Source: Peribacillus deserti
GTDB lineage: Bacteria > Bacillota > Bacilli > Bacillales > DSM-1321
NCBI RefSeq assembly: GCF_016909175.1
Contig: NZ_JAFBFI010000016.1
Span: 1 to 64,000 of the forward strand
Reading direction: 5' to 3'
DNA: 64,000 bases
Part shown: in pieces, positions 27,465 through 36,284 of the stretch
How the letters are laid out: each line of letters starts with the position of its first letter
How positions within the stretch are numbered: position 1 is the stretch's first letter
Translations under genes and position numbers: made by a program
The notes under the pieces: generated by a model
Told to the model about the DNA's origin: nothing
Seen by the model: the letters and a program-made list of their open reading frames with translations, nothing else
Database searches by the model: none

Positions 27465-28013
27465 CAATTGTTTTTTTTCAATAATATGTTTTTCCTCAAA
27501 TCAACCCTAATTAAACATCAAGGAAAGGAACAGCTATTAAAAAAATATAAAAAGTCTAATAAAGGATTAAATGAGAAATCCCCACTATGGACTGTAGAAG
27601 GGAGCAGGGAGGACTCGTTTTTTTAAAAGTTTCAGTATTGGTCTTTGTTTTTAATTGGGATCCATAGAGGAGACAAGGAGGCCGTCGACGAAAACTTTGA
27701 TGGAGCAAACGCGCAGAAAAAAACAGAGGGGAGAAAGAGAAATGGCATAAGAATTGAGAAAAAAATGTGAAAAATGTCTTCATTCGCTTAGAACATTTTT
27801 CAGAAGCTTATATCTGCAGCTATGAATGAAATTACTCGTTCATTTAATCACACGTGTCCCAATTTTAGAGGACAAACGGTACGCAGACCTAAAAGTAAGA
27901 GGCAGCCATAATGGCCTTTCTAAAGGATATTGCTCTACATGCATGACCGCTGCTATTGTTCCATATATATTGCTATAGACGACAGTCGGAATAATGCAGC
28001 GGGCGGTGATTAA
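27465..28013. other. Gap between dps and the alpha-galactosidase gene
   Basis: About 550 bp with no supported gene. Several short frames exist but none has a ribosome binding site or protein-like composition. I saw no sugar-regulator palindrome and no catabolite-control (cre) site before the alpha-galactosidase gene. Confidence 0.45.
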
Positions 28014-30158
28014 ATGGGCATTCGCGTTCGTAAGGACAACAGAGTTTTTTCGCTGGACGGAAAGAATAGCAGCTATTTACTGTGTATCGATAAACAAGGG
28101 CATTTACTCCATCTGTACTGGGGCGGCAGGATCAGCAATCTTGAAGACTTTGACCTGCCATTTGTAAAAGGAATATCTACTTTTGAGGCTAAAGAGGATA
28201 TTATGGCAGAGGAATTTACACCCTGGGGGCAGCTGCGATTTAAAGAGCCCTCGCTAAAGGCTGGCTTTTTAGATGGTACGCGGGATCTTGACCTGGTCTT
28301 TGATGGCTACAGGGAAGAAGGGGAAGTATTATCCATTTCATTAACTGATTCCTTTTATCAGGTTAAGATTCAAATTGTTTATCAAGTATTTGCAGAGTTT
28401 GATGTTATTAAACGATATGTGATCCTTAATAATTTGGATGATCACGAAATAAGAATTCAATCGTTTTATAGCGGCGAATGGAATTTTTTAGGCAGCGATT
28501 TTTACTTTACTAATGTTCAAGGTACATGGGCCAATGAAGGCAATAGATTCCGGCAAAAAATTCTGCCGGGAAAAAATGTGATAGAAAGCCGAAGAGGAAT
28601 TACCGCACATAACCATAGTCCTTATTTTATGCTGGATCGAGATGCTAAAGAGCACTCTGGTGAGGTATACTTTGGAATTCTGGCGCACAGCGGTAATTTT
28701 AAACTTACTATTGAACAGAAGCCTTATGATCAAACAAGACTTTTGCTTGGAATGAACGGTTTTGATACAGAGATTAGTGTCTCTCCTGAGGCAAGTTTTG
28801 AAACTCCGCCTGTTTACTTCGGGTACACTGTAGCTGGTTTCAACGGTGCATCTAACTCATTAAACCAGCTTGGTCTGCATCTTCTTCCTGAGAAGCACAG
28901 AGAAACAGTTAGGCCTGTTCTATATAACAGCTGGGAAGCGGCCAGATTCAACGTTACATGTGATAATCAAGCGGTGCTGGCGGAAAAAGCAGCACAATTA
29001 GGAGTTGAACTGTTTGTTGTGGACGATGGGTGGTTTAAAAACAGAAACAATTCCTCAGCGGGCTTAGGGGATTGGTATCCGGATGAGAGCAAGTTTCCAG
29101 AAGGTCTGGATCCTTTGATAAAAAAAGTAAAAAGTTTGGATATGAAATTCGGTCTATGGCTGGAGCCGGAAATGGTCAATCCGGATAGTTACTTATACAG
29201 AATGCATCCTGATTGGGTGTACGGCTTTGAGAACAGGAAACACAGCCTTTCACGGAAACAGCTGATTTTAAATATAACGAAACAAGAAGTAAGGAATTAT
29301 TTGTTTTTTGTGATTGATCAATTATTAACAAAACATGATATTTCGTTTATCAAATGGGATATGAACAGGCCTTTTTCTGAGCCCGGTGCACTAAACCTTC
29401 CTAAAGAGAATCAGCAGGAAATCTGGATGCTGCACAACAGGCATGTTCTTGCCCTTATTAAAGAATTAAGAGATAAACACCCCCATGTGTTGTGGGAGGG
29501 CTGTGCATCCGGAGGCGGACGGGTAAATTTCGAGGCTCTCCAATATTTTGACCAATTCTGGCCCAGCGATAATACAGACGCTCTCGATCGATTGTCGATA
29601 CAGCATGGATATAGCTTAGCCTATCCGATAAAGACCATGGTCTCATGGGTAACAGATTCGCCAAATATGTATACAAAAAGGGAAATTCCTTTAAAATTCC
29701 GCTGTCATGCTGCCATGATGGGAGCAATGGGAATAGGCTGCAACCTGAATAAACTTACAGCAGAAGATTCGGAAATTCTATCACAAAACATTGCCTTCTA
29801 TAAAAAAGTGAGGACTATTATTCAAGAAGGCTGCTTTTACAGGCTGAGTTCAATTACAGAGAGCGGTTATCATGCGGTTCAATATACAAAAGATCAAAGA
29901 TCCGTTATATTTGCTTTTAAGCGAGGAGTTAGTCGTCATAAAAAAAACTTTCAGCTTAAATTAAAAGGTTTTAAGCCGGAAACGCGCTATTGTATATCCC
30001 TGCAAGGAAAGGTAGCTGCGATAAAATCTGGGGATTATTTGATGAATGCAGGAATCAGCCTTCATCTAGAAGGGGAATATGACAGCTGTGTATTCGAAAT
30101 CTTCCCGAAAATGGGCGAGCTATATAAAAATAAAAAGTCAAAAATTAACTTGTTTTAG
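28014..30158 (+). CDS. Alpha-galactosidase, glycoside hydrolase family 36
   Basis: Retaining exo-hydrolase that removes alpha-1,6-galactose from melibiose, raffinose and similar sugars. 714 aa, no signal peptide, so cytoplasmic. N-terminal beta-supersandwich, then a (beta/alpha)8 barrel with FVVDDGWF, the nucleophile Asp449 in FIKWDMNRPF, LWEGCASGGGR, and the acid/base Asp519 in WPSDNTDALDR; the 70-residue distance between the two Asp is that seen in characterised GH36 enzymes. The Cys-Gly-Gly-Gly loop is typical of the family. Unusually it stands alone, with no transporter, regulator or galactose genes beside it. The ribosome binding site (GGCGGTGAT) is modest. Confidence 0.93.
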   Translation: MGIRVRKDNRVFSLDGKNSSYLLCIDKQGHLLHLYWGGRISNLEDFDLPFVKGISTFEAKEDIMAEEFTPWGQLRFKEPSLKAGFLDGTRDLDLVFDGYREEGEVLSISLTDSFYQVKIQIVYQVFAEFDVIKRYVILNNLDDHEIRIQSFYSGEWNFLGSDFYFTNVQGTWANEGNRFRQKILPGKNVIESRRGITAHNHSPYFMLDRDAKEHSGEVYFGILAHSGNFKLTIEQKPYDQTRLLLGMNGFDTEISVSPEASFETPPVYFGYTVAGFNGASNSLNQLGLHLLPEKHRETVRPVLYNSWEAARFNVTCDNQAVLAEKAAQLGVELFVVDDGWFKNRNNSSAGLGDWYPDESKFPEGLDPLIKKVKSLDMKFGLWLEPEMVNPDSYLYRMHPDWVYGFENRKHSLSRKQLILNITKQEVRNYLFFVIDQLLTKHDISFIKWDMNRPFSEPGALNLPKENQQEIWMLHNRHVLALIKELRDKHPHVLWEGCASGGGRVNFEALQYFDQFWPSDNTDALDRLSIQHGYSLAYPIKTMVSWVTDSPNMYTKREIPLKFRCHAAMMGAMGIGCNLNKLTAEDSEILSQNIAFYKKVRTIIQEGCFYRLSSITESGYHAVQYTKDQRSVIFAFKRGVSRHKKNFQLKLKGFKPETRYCISLQGKVAAIKSGDYLMNAGISLHLEGEYDSCVFEIFPKMGELYKNKKSKINLF

Positions 30159-30287
30159 ATCCAAATTAGGAGCAAGCTGGTTAAAGCGGCTGAAAAGCCT
30201 AATAGCCTAGGTTAGTTTCTCCCATACTGATACAGACTAAGAGAGAAGAAAAACCGTACTGTACGGGGCGGAAAGGGAGGTTATCCA

Positions 30288-30560
30288 ATGCCTATTTATC
30301 AATTTTATGCCTTGATTGAACCCAGGGACGATTCTTTTTTTGTAAAGTTTCCCGACATCGAGAGTTGTTTTACTGAAGGAACCACTTTATCCGAGGCAGT
30401 GAATCTTGCTGAAGAAACGCTTGGTGTATATCTTTCATTTTGCGAGGATGAGCGGGCGGAAATACCTAAAGCATCTCCGCTAAACCAAATGGAGGTTATC
30501 CAGGGAACCAGCTTAGTGCTTGTACAAGTGAATACCGATCATTTCAAGGGGCGGACGTAA
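30288..30560 (+). CDS. Orphan HicB-like protein
   Basis: 90 aa. The N-terminal 60 residues have the partial RNase H fold of HicB antitoxins: YQFYALIEPRDDSFFVKFPDIESCFTEGTTLSEAVNLAEE. There is no HicA toxin gene (about 60 aa) on either side and no DNA-binding domain at the C-terminus. So it is a stand-alone HicB-like protein of unknown role rather than part of a visible toxin-antitoxin pair. GGGAGG lies 8 nt before the ATG; own terminator. Confidence 0.8.
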   Translation: MPIYQFYALIEPRDDSFFVKFPDIESCFTEGTTLSEAVNLAEETLGVYLSFCEDERAEIPKASPLNQMEVIQGTSLVLVQVNTDHFKGRT

Positions 30561-30579
30561 GGCCCCTGTTTCTTTTTAA
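30547..30579 (+). terminator. Terminator of the HicB-like gene
   Basis: AGGGGC / GCCCCT stem followed by an interrupted T-run; overlaps the stop codon. Confidence 0.7.
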
Positions 30580-30604
30580 ACAGGCAGTGGAGGGGTCTAT
30601 ATCA

Positions 30605-30721
30605 TAGAAATCCCCTTAAGGACGAAAAATCCCCATAAATTTCTCGGAATCCCCATAAAATCGAATGTACCTCTCCAATAATTCAATTTACCCCATAAAA
30701 TTGCATGCAGTCCTCCTAAAT
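30605..30721. repeat. Array D: TCCCCATAA words at about 20 bp
   Basis: Non-coding. Words TCCCCTTAA, TCCCCATAA, TCCCCATAA, a decayed CTCCAATAA, ACCCCATAA and TCCTCCTAA start at 30611, 30630, 30650, about 30671, 30690 and 30711 (mean 20.0 bp). The text between words differs. Same design as arrays A, B, C and E with another word. It lies between convergent genes. Confidence 0.65.
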
Positions 30722-31002
30722 GGTTTAGCACACATCATGAAGCGTTCAAGGTTATCTCCCACTCACGGGTTTAGCATGAAAAGGACACAGTTCGCACACA
30801 GATAGATTAGAAGTGTGCCAGACCCCTTCTTTCGCCCCGAGAACCAGGTTTTTCTCCACGCAGCATGATCATCAATCAGATAGTCAGAGTACCCCGTCAC
30901 GGAGCATGTGCCCTGAACAGATAATCAGTCTGACCCGCTCAACCCACCCTTAGCAATGATTCCTCTCTAGCCTCGAAAAATATACTCAATTTTTGCCAAA
31001 AT
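30722..31002. other. Rest of the gap between the HicB-like and YdjO-like genes
   Basis: No gene. GC-richer than the flanks, with an imperfect repeat (CAGATAGTCAG.. / CAGATAATCAG.. near 30878 and 30920). Nothing else recognised. Confidence 0.35.
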
Positions 31003-31036
31003 AAAAAAGAGTTAATCCTGATAAAGGGATTAACTC
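31003..31036 (-). terminator. Terminator of the YdjO-like gene
   Basis: GAGTTAATCC / GGATTAACTC perfect 10-bp stem with a T-run on the minus strand. Confidence 0.8.
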
Positions 31037-31079
31037 ATCTGAGAAGAATATAATAATAGCTGTTTAATAAAAAATCGGG

Positions 31080-31283
31080 TTATGATTTCTTATGAAGGTT
31101 TGGTGTAATCTTCACTAACAGACGCTCTCCGGCTTCCATTTTTTCGCCGCATAAAGGACAGTCTGGAAGATCCTCGAATGAGTAATCTTTTCTCATCCAG
31201 CCTTTGCAATCCTGTGATTGACATTCCCAAACTTCAATTTGTTCTTTTGGTTGTGGTTCTTCCCACTTTTTACTATTATACAT
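31080..31283 (-). CDS. YdjO-family cold-inducible small zinc-ribbon protein
   Basis: 67 aa. Two Cys pairs form a probable zinc ribbon: WECQSQDCKGWMRKDYS and DCPLCGEKM. The WEC..DC.GW.RK pattern and length are those of B. subtilis YdjO, reported as cold-induced; molecular role unknown. AAGGAG lies upstream of the ATG on the minus strand. Divergent from the oxidoreductase operon. Confidence 0.8.
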   Translation of the reverse strand: MYNSKKWEEPQPKEQIEVWECQSQDCKGWMRKDYSFEDLPDCPLCGEKMEAGERLLVKITPNLHKKS

Positions 31284-31353
31284 GTATAATCACAACTCCT
31301 TTTACTTATTGTATCATGAATCGGGCATTATTTATAAAATAGGGGGATAAGAA

Positions 31354-32262
31354 ATGTTAAAAATAGGCGTTATTGGTTTAGGAGACATTGCACAAAAAGC
31401 ATACCTTCCTATTTTCAGCGGAATATCCGAGGCTGAATTTCATCTATATACAAGAAATCAGGACAAATTAAAAGATATCGGCCGGAAATACCGCTGGGAG
31501 CAGCTTCATGATAGTCTGGAATCTATAATTCAGTCAGGCATAATAGGTGCGTTTGTACATACTTCTACAGAATCTCATGAAGAAATTATCAGTAAGCTGC
31601 TAGAGAACGGCATACATGTTTTTGTAGACAAACCCATAACTTATAATTACCAATCTTCTAAAGCGCTAGTAGACCTGGCACAGGAGAAGAATGTCATATT
31701 AACCGTGGGATTTAATAGAAGATTTGCTCCTCCTTATCAATTTATTAACCAAATCAAAGACAGAAATATGATTCTCATGCAAAAAAACCGTAAGAGTCAG
31801 CCGGATGAGATTAGACGGTTCATTTTTGATGATTTTATTCATGTCGTAGATACAATACGACATTTATATCCTTATGAAATTGAACAAACAATTATTACAG
31901 GAAAATCTAACTCTGGAAAGCTGTCTCATGTAACTCTGCAGCTTCACTCTAAAGACGGCACTGCAATCGGTATTATGAATCGAGACAGCGGGACATCTGA
32001 GGAAAAGGTGGAAGTATTCGGGCCGGATGAGAAACGAGCGGCATTAAATGTTACCGATACAGTTATTTTTCAGAATAAAAACGAATGGAAGCCTGGCGGA
32101 AACGATTGGGAGCCTACACTCAGAAAACGAGGCTTTGAGCAAATGATTTTGAACTTCATAGATTCTCTAAAAGGAGACGCTAATCCATATATTACAGCTG
32201 AAGATGCGCTGATCACTCATAGGCTTTGTGAAAAGATTGTCATTCAATTAGAAAGAGAGTAA
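31354..32262 (+). CDS. Gfo/Idh/MocA-family oxidoreductase
   Basis: 302-aa NAD(P)-dependent dehydrogenase of sugars or related polyols. N-terminal Rossmann motif GVIGLGDIAQKAYLP, the catalytic-Lys motif VDKPITYNY and the downstream GFNRRFAP; the C-terminal half is the family's beta-sheet domain. Substrate unknown. AGGGGG precedes the ATG. The MFS transporter gene follows after 19 bp, so the pair may take up and oxidise the same compound (inference). Confidence 0.88.
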   Translation: MLKIGVIGLGDIAQKAYLPIFSGISEAEFHLYTRNQDKLKDIGRKYRWEQLHDSLESIIQSGIIGAFVHTSTESHEEIISKLLENGIHVFVDKPITYNYQSSKALVDLAQEKNVILTVGFNRRFAPPYQFINQIKDRNMILMQKNRKSQPDEIRRFIFDDFIHVVDTIRHLYPYEIEQTIITGKSNSGKLSHVTLQLHSKDGTAIGIMNRDSGTSEEKVEVFGPDEKRAALNVTDTVIFQNKNEWKPGGNDWEPTLRKRGFEQMILNFIDSLKGDANPYITAEDALITHRLCEKIVIQLERE

Positions 32263-32281
32263 TCTGCTGGGGGACTGAGGT

Positions 32282-33559
32282 ATGCACAAGAAAAGTGCCG
32301 GACGAAAAAAAGTCAGGGCTATTTATTGGATTATAGGAGGAATCACCTTTCTTACACTGCTCGTTGCAGCCGGGGTAAGATCCGCGCCAGGCGTACTAAT
32401 CATTCCGCTTGAAGAAGAGTTTGGCTGGAATAGGGCAGAAGTAACCTTTCCGTTATCGGTTAATCTGGCTTTGTATGGGCTTTGTGGTCCCTTTGCTGCT
32501 GCATTAATGAATCGATATGGTATTAGAAAAGTGATCTTAACCGCACTGTTTCTTCTTGTGGCTGGAACAGGGCTGTCACCTCTTATGACAGAAACCTGGC
32601 AATACACCGTGCTATGGGGAGTTACCGTAGGTATTGGCTCAGGGTTAACTTCCTCTGTTTTGGGAGCCGTTGTGGCTAACAAATGGTTCAAAGAAAAGAA
32701 GGGGCTGGTAGTCGGGCTTTTTACTGCCAGCGGAGCTGCCGGTCAATTGGTATTCCTGCCGCTCTTTGCTAAGCTGGTGACCACATTTAACTGGACTTTA
32801 GTAACAATGGTTAATGCCTGCACGGCCTTTATTATTTTTCTTCTTGTTGCCATATTTATGAAAAATGACCCGAAGGACGCAGGAGTGCTTCCCTATGGAG
32901 CGGATGAAAGTGAAGAGCAGATACAAAGTCCTGCAGAAAACCCATTCAAAGCCGTTTTAGGAGGACTCAAAACAGGGATACGCTCCAAGGATTTTTGGCT
33001 TCTTGCCGGGAGTTTTTTTGTGTGCGGCCTGTCAACCAATGGCTTAATCGGTACTCATTTAATTCCTGCCTGTATGGAAATGGGCATTCCTGAAGTTACA
33101 GCAGCAGGCATGCTGGCATTTATGGGAATATTTGATATCTTGGGAACTACTATTTCGGGCTGGCTCTCCGATCGCTGGGACAGCCGGAAACTGCTCTTAT
33201 GGTATTATGGACTCCGCGGACTGTCGCTGCTATTTCTGCCTTATGCATTAGAATCTTCCGGCATTGCATTAGGAATTTTCGTAGTTTTTTATGGACTGGA
33301 CTGGGTGGCAACTGTTCCGCCAACAGTAAAGCTCTGTAATGATGCTTTCGGAAAAAACAGCAATGTCGTATACGGCTGGGTTTTTGCTGCTCATCAATTA
33401 GGTGCTGCAGCAGCGGCATTTGGCGGGGGACTGTTGTTTACGATGTTCGGTACGTACACCGTCATATTCATGTCTGCCGGCATTTTGTGCGGTGCTGCCG
33501 CAGGATTTGTAACTCAAATCCAAAAGACGAATAATACTCCACTAAAAAACATAGCTTAA
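32282..33559 (+). CDS. MFS transporter
   Basis: 425-aa proton- or gradient-driven transporter with 12 predicted membrane segments. The loop 2-3 motif appears as MNRYGIRKV, and the first segment region SAPGVLIIPLEEEFGWNRAEVTFP resembles monocarboxylate/oxalate-formate-type MFS members. Substrate unknown. GGGGGACTGAGG precedes the ATG; likely co-transcribed with the oxidoreductase gene. Confidence 0.88.
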   Translation: MHKKSAGRKKVRAIYWIIGGITFLTLLVAAGVRSAPGVLIIPLEEEFGWNRAEVTFPLSVNLALYGLCGPFAAALMNRYGIRKVILTALFLLVAGTGLSPLMTETWQYTVLWGVTVGIGSGLTSSVLGAVVANKWFKEKKGLVVGLFTASGAAGQLVFLPLFAKLVTTFNWTLVTMVNACTAFIIFLLVAIFMKNDPKDAGVLPYGADESEEQIQSPAENPFKAVLGGLKTGIRSKDFWLLAGSFFVCGLSTNGLIGTHLIPACMEMGIPEVTAAGMLAFMGIFDILGTTISGWLSDRWDSRKLLLWYYGLRGLSLLFLPYALESSGIALGIFVVFYGLDWVATVPPTVKLCNDAFGKNSNVVYGWVFAAHQLGAAAAAFGGGLLFTMFGTYTVIFMSAGILCGAAAGFVTQIQKTNNTPLKNIA

Positions 33560-33612
33560 TAACAATAATGAACTTCATTTTACTGAAAATTTGAAGTTTT
33601 GAAAGTAAATGG

Positions 33613-33641
33613 TTGACTTGGGCTATAGAAAGGTTTATAGT
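33613..33641 (+). promoter_or_regulatory. Sigma-A promoter of the trp operon
   Basis: TTGACT (33613-33618), 17-bp spacer, TATAGT (33636-33641). Predicted start near 33648, just before the first T-box. Confidence 0.75.
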
Positions 33642-33654
33642 CATAATCATATTA

Positions 33655-33937
33655 ATTGAATCGAATGGCTTTGACGAAGAGTAGTACCTTAGGCGGAATA
33701 ATGCAGAGAGCCGGTGGCTGGTGGAAACCGGATAATTTTCCTAAGCGAATGGACTTCCGAGCTTTAAACCGAACCCTTTTGTTAGGCAGTAGGCTTTAAC
33801 GTTTGCCCAGCGTTACATGGGCAGGTATTCAAGCATCTTGCTTTGATACCGTTAAGAGGGTTGCAGTTGCAACCAATCAAAGGTGGTACCGCGGGTTTCC
33901 CGTCCTTTTTACAGGACAGGAAGCCCTTTTTTGTATT
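33655..33937 (+). promoter_or_regulatory. T-box riboswitch 1 of the trp operon (Trp specifier)
   Basis: Leader that binds uncharged tRNA and prevents termination. Visible parts in order: GAAGAGTAG (Stem I K-turn side), GCAGAGAGCCGG, the Stem I terminal region CTGGTGGAAACC, specifier loop GAATGGACT with the codon TGG (Trp, 33750-33752), the T-box AGGTGGTACCGCGGG (33881-33895), and a terminator hairpin with stem GGGTTTCC..GTCC paired to GGAC..GGAAGCCC and a T-run (33893-33937). Confidence 0.93.
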
Positions 33938-33957
33938 CAAAAAAATGCATATTACAC

Positions 33958-34270
33958 TTCAATGAGAAAGAAGAGTAGCTTAAACGGACTGTTGCAGAGA
34001 GTCGGTGGCAGGTGTATTCATGCAAAAAGCACGCATGATCGGACCTTGGTGAGAACCGATACAGTAAGTTAAGTGAATGGCCTTTCGAGAGGTCCCTTGA
34101 ACATGAGTAGAGGGACACGGATTCCCCCGTTACAGGGATAGGATATCTGGTTAAGGATCTTAATCATGTATCTGAAGAGATGGGAAGCGCTTTTATGGTT
34201 TCCTAACGGGGGTGGCACCGCGGTATATTCGTCCTCCATAAGCTTTATTGCTTATGGAGGACTTTTTTTA
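33958..34270 (+). promoter_or_regulatory. T-box riboswitch 2 of the trp operon (Trp specifier)
   Basis: A second full T-box in series: GAAGAGTAG, GCAGAGAGTCGG, TTGGTGAGAACCGA, specifier loop GAATGGCCT with TGG (34078-34080), T-box GGGTGGCACCGCGG (34209-34222), and terminator GTCCTCCATAAG / CTTATGGAGGAC plus seven T (34231-34269). Two termination decisions in a row give tighter control by uncharged tRNA-Trp, as described for trp operons of the B. cereus group. Confidence 0.93.
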
Positions 34271-34308
34271 TACCAAAAACAACTCACATAACGAAAGAGG
34301 GATAATAA

Positions 34309-35685
34309 ATGGCTGTGAAAAGCAAGCAAATGCTGAAGATATATAGAAGAGAAGTAAAGGAGCAAGTGGATTCTGTTTCCGCGTATGAAAGTCTTGAGGG
34401 ATCATATAAAGTATTTCTCGAATTCCCCGATCAAAAGGGCGGAACACAGACCATTATTGGATTAAACCCTTACCTGCAGATTAGATCAAGCCAAAATGAA
34501 ATTGAAGTGATAAAGGAAGGGGAAGTTACCCGGACTACTGGAAATCCTCTTCAAAAGCTGAAAGAACTGATTGCCGGGCATCATTCAGATCAGACAGAAA
34601 TCGCTAAAGGAATTGGCTACTTTGGCTATGATTTTATCCGAAGCGCAGAAAATATCGGTCCAGAAAAAATCAATGATTTAAATACCTATGACTTGAATTT
34701 CCTGTTTCACTCCCACTATCTAATGATTCAACAGGATGGTACAGCAGAATATTGCCTGGTTGATTATGAGGGCAGTTTGACCGAAGAACAGGCTGATCAT
34801 ATTTTAAATGAGCAGGCTGCCAAACTAGAGGCACTTCTGCAGGTTGAGAAAACAGAAGATTTTAAAATTTCTGGATTTGTTTCCGAAACAGGCAAAGAGC
34901 AATTCGAAGAAGCTGTCCGCAGGCTAAAAGCTCATATTTTAGAGGGAGATATTTTCCAAGCGGTGTTATCGCATAGATTTAACAGCAGCTTTACAGGCGA
35001 TCCATTCCAATTTTTTAAGAAGCTTCGTATTTATAATAAATCAATGTATCGATATTATATGGATTTTGAAACCTATCAGATTGCAGGAAGTTCACCTGAA
35101 CGTTTAATAACGGTTAAAGAAAATAAGATTCTCTCCAATCCAATTGCCGGCACCCGCCGTAGAGGAGAAAGCCCGGTTAGAGACCTCGAGTTAGAGAACG
35201 AGCTGCTGAATGATGAAAAGGAAAGAGCAGAACATTATATGCTTGTGGATTTAGCGCGAAACGACCTAGGAAAGGTGAGCAAGCCTTCGACAGTAAAAGT
35301 AACGAAGTTAATGGAAATAGAGAAATATATAAATGTTATGCATTTGGTTTCAGATGTCGAAGGAATGCTTGATGAGCAGGTTCATTTTTTAGATACAGTG
35401 GCATCCAGTCTGCCGGCGGGTACGGTTTCCGGTGCACCAAAAATAAAGGCTATGCAGCTGATTAACGAGATTGAAAAAACTCGCAGAGGAATCTACGGAG
35501 GAGGCATCGGCTATTTTACACATGGCGGCAGCCTGGATCTTGCCCTGACAATCAGGACCATGATTTTTACAGAAAATAAAGCATACCTTCAGGCCGGGGC
35601 AGGAATTGTACACGATTCGGTTCCTGAAAGTGAATGGAACGAAACATTGTTTAAAGCTAATGGTTTATTGGAGGCGCTCAAATGA
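34309..35685 (+). CDS. trpE: Anthranilate synthase component I
   Basis: Makes anthranilate from chorismate with ammonia delivered by TrpG; first committed step to tryptophan. 458 aa, the chorismate-binding fold at residues 200-455: IAGSSPERLI, NPIAGTRRRGE, VDLARNDLGKVS, LPAGTVSGAPK and the final GIYGGGIGYF and QAGAGIVHDS. An N-terminal LLES-type tryptophan site is replaced here by YESLEGSYK, so feedback binding is plausible but not certain. Stop and trpG start overlap (ATGA). First gene of a complete trp operon. TrpE rather than PabB by context. Confidence 0.95.
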   Translation: MAVKSKQMLKIYRREVKEQVDSVSAYESLEGSYKVFLEFPDQKGGTQTIIGLNPYLQIRSSQNEIEVIKEGEVTRTTGNPLQKLKELIAGHHSDQTEIAKGIGYFGYDFIRSAENIGPEKINDLNTYDLNFLFHSHYLMIQQDGTAEYCLVDYEGSLTEEQADHILNEQAAKLEALLQVEKTEDFKISGFVSETGKEQFEEAVRRLKAHILEGDIFQAVLSHRFNSSFTGDPFQFFKKLRIYNKSMYRYYMDFETYQIAGSSPERLITVKENKILSNPIAGTRRRGESPVRDLELENELLNDEKERAEHYMLVDLARNDLGKVSKPSTVKVTKLMEIEKYINVMHLVSDVEGMLDEQVHFLDTVASSLPAGTVSGAPKIKAMQLINEIEKTRRGIYGGGIGYFTHGGSLDLALTIRTMIFTENKAYLQAGAGIVHDSVPESEWNETLFKANGLLEALK

Positions 35686-36284
35686 TCTTACTGATCGATA
35701 ATTATGATTCATTTACTTATAATCTGTATCAAATGCTGAAGGAACTGGAAATAGATACCTTAGTCAGAAGAAATGATGAAATAACGATAGAAGAAATAAG
35801 AGAGCTGGATCCCCAGGGAATCATTATATCCCCCGGTCCCGGTGCTCCGGATTCTGCTGGTATCTGTCTGGAAGTGGTCAAAGCATTTTTTACAAACATA
35901 CCGATTCTAGGCATTTGCCTGGGTCACCAGGTGATCGGGGCAGCATTTGGAGCAGTGATCAAGAAGGCTGCGACCGTTAAACATGGAAAAACCTCTGAAA
36001 TTATCCACAATGGAAAAGGAATTTTCAAAAGCATGGAGAGTTCGATGACAGTAATGAGATATCATTCCCTGCTTATTGACTCCGGGAGCATTCCTGATTG
36101 TTTAGAGCAAGTGGCTATAGCAGAGGAAGATGGTGCTCTAATGGCAATGCAGCATAAGGAATATCCTGTAATCGGCTTACAATTTCATCCGGAATCAATT
36201 GCCACTCAATCAGGTAAACAATTAATTAAACACTTTGCGCAAAATTTAAAGCGGAGGGATATACATGAAAAAGTTCTTAATTAA
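35682..36284 (+). CDS. trpG: Anthranilate synthase component II (glutamine amidotransferase)
   Basis: Releases ammonia from glutamine and channels it to TrpE. 200 aa class-I amidotransferase with Cys79 (GICLGHQ), and His169/Glu171 (LQFHPES). SPGPG near residue 50 completes the site. Placed inside the operon, unlike B. subtilis where one pabA-type protein in the folate operon serves both pathways. Overlaps trpE by 4 bp and trpD by 20 bp, so translation is coupled. Confidence 0.95.
   Translation: MILLIDNYDSFTYNLYQMLKELEIDTLVRRNDEITIEEIRELDPQGIIISPGPGAPDSAGICLEVVKAFFTNIPILGICLGHQVIGAAFGAVIKKAATVKHGKTSEIIHNGKGIFKSMESSMTVMRYHSLLIDSGSIPDCLEQVAIAEEDGALMAMQHKEYPVIGLQFHPESIATQSGKQLIKHFAQNLKRRDIHEKVLN

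Noticed and set aside
27423-27626. Small plus-strand gene upstream of the alpha-galactosidase
   Set aside because: No ribosome binding site, low-complexity Phe/Lys-rich product, and it overlaps the dps promoter.
33803-34118. Short genes in the trp leader
   Set aside because: They lie inside the T-box structures; sequence is explained by the riboswitches.
33613-34308. TRAP-binding leader for the trp operon
   Set aside because: No series of GAG/TAG triplets; the leader is fully accounted for by two T-boxes.
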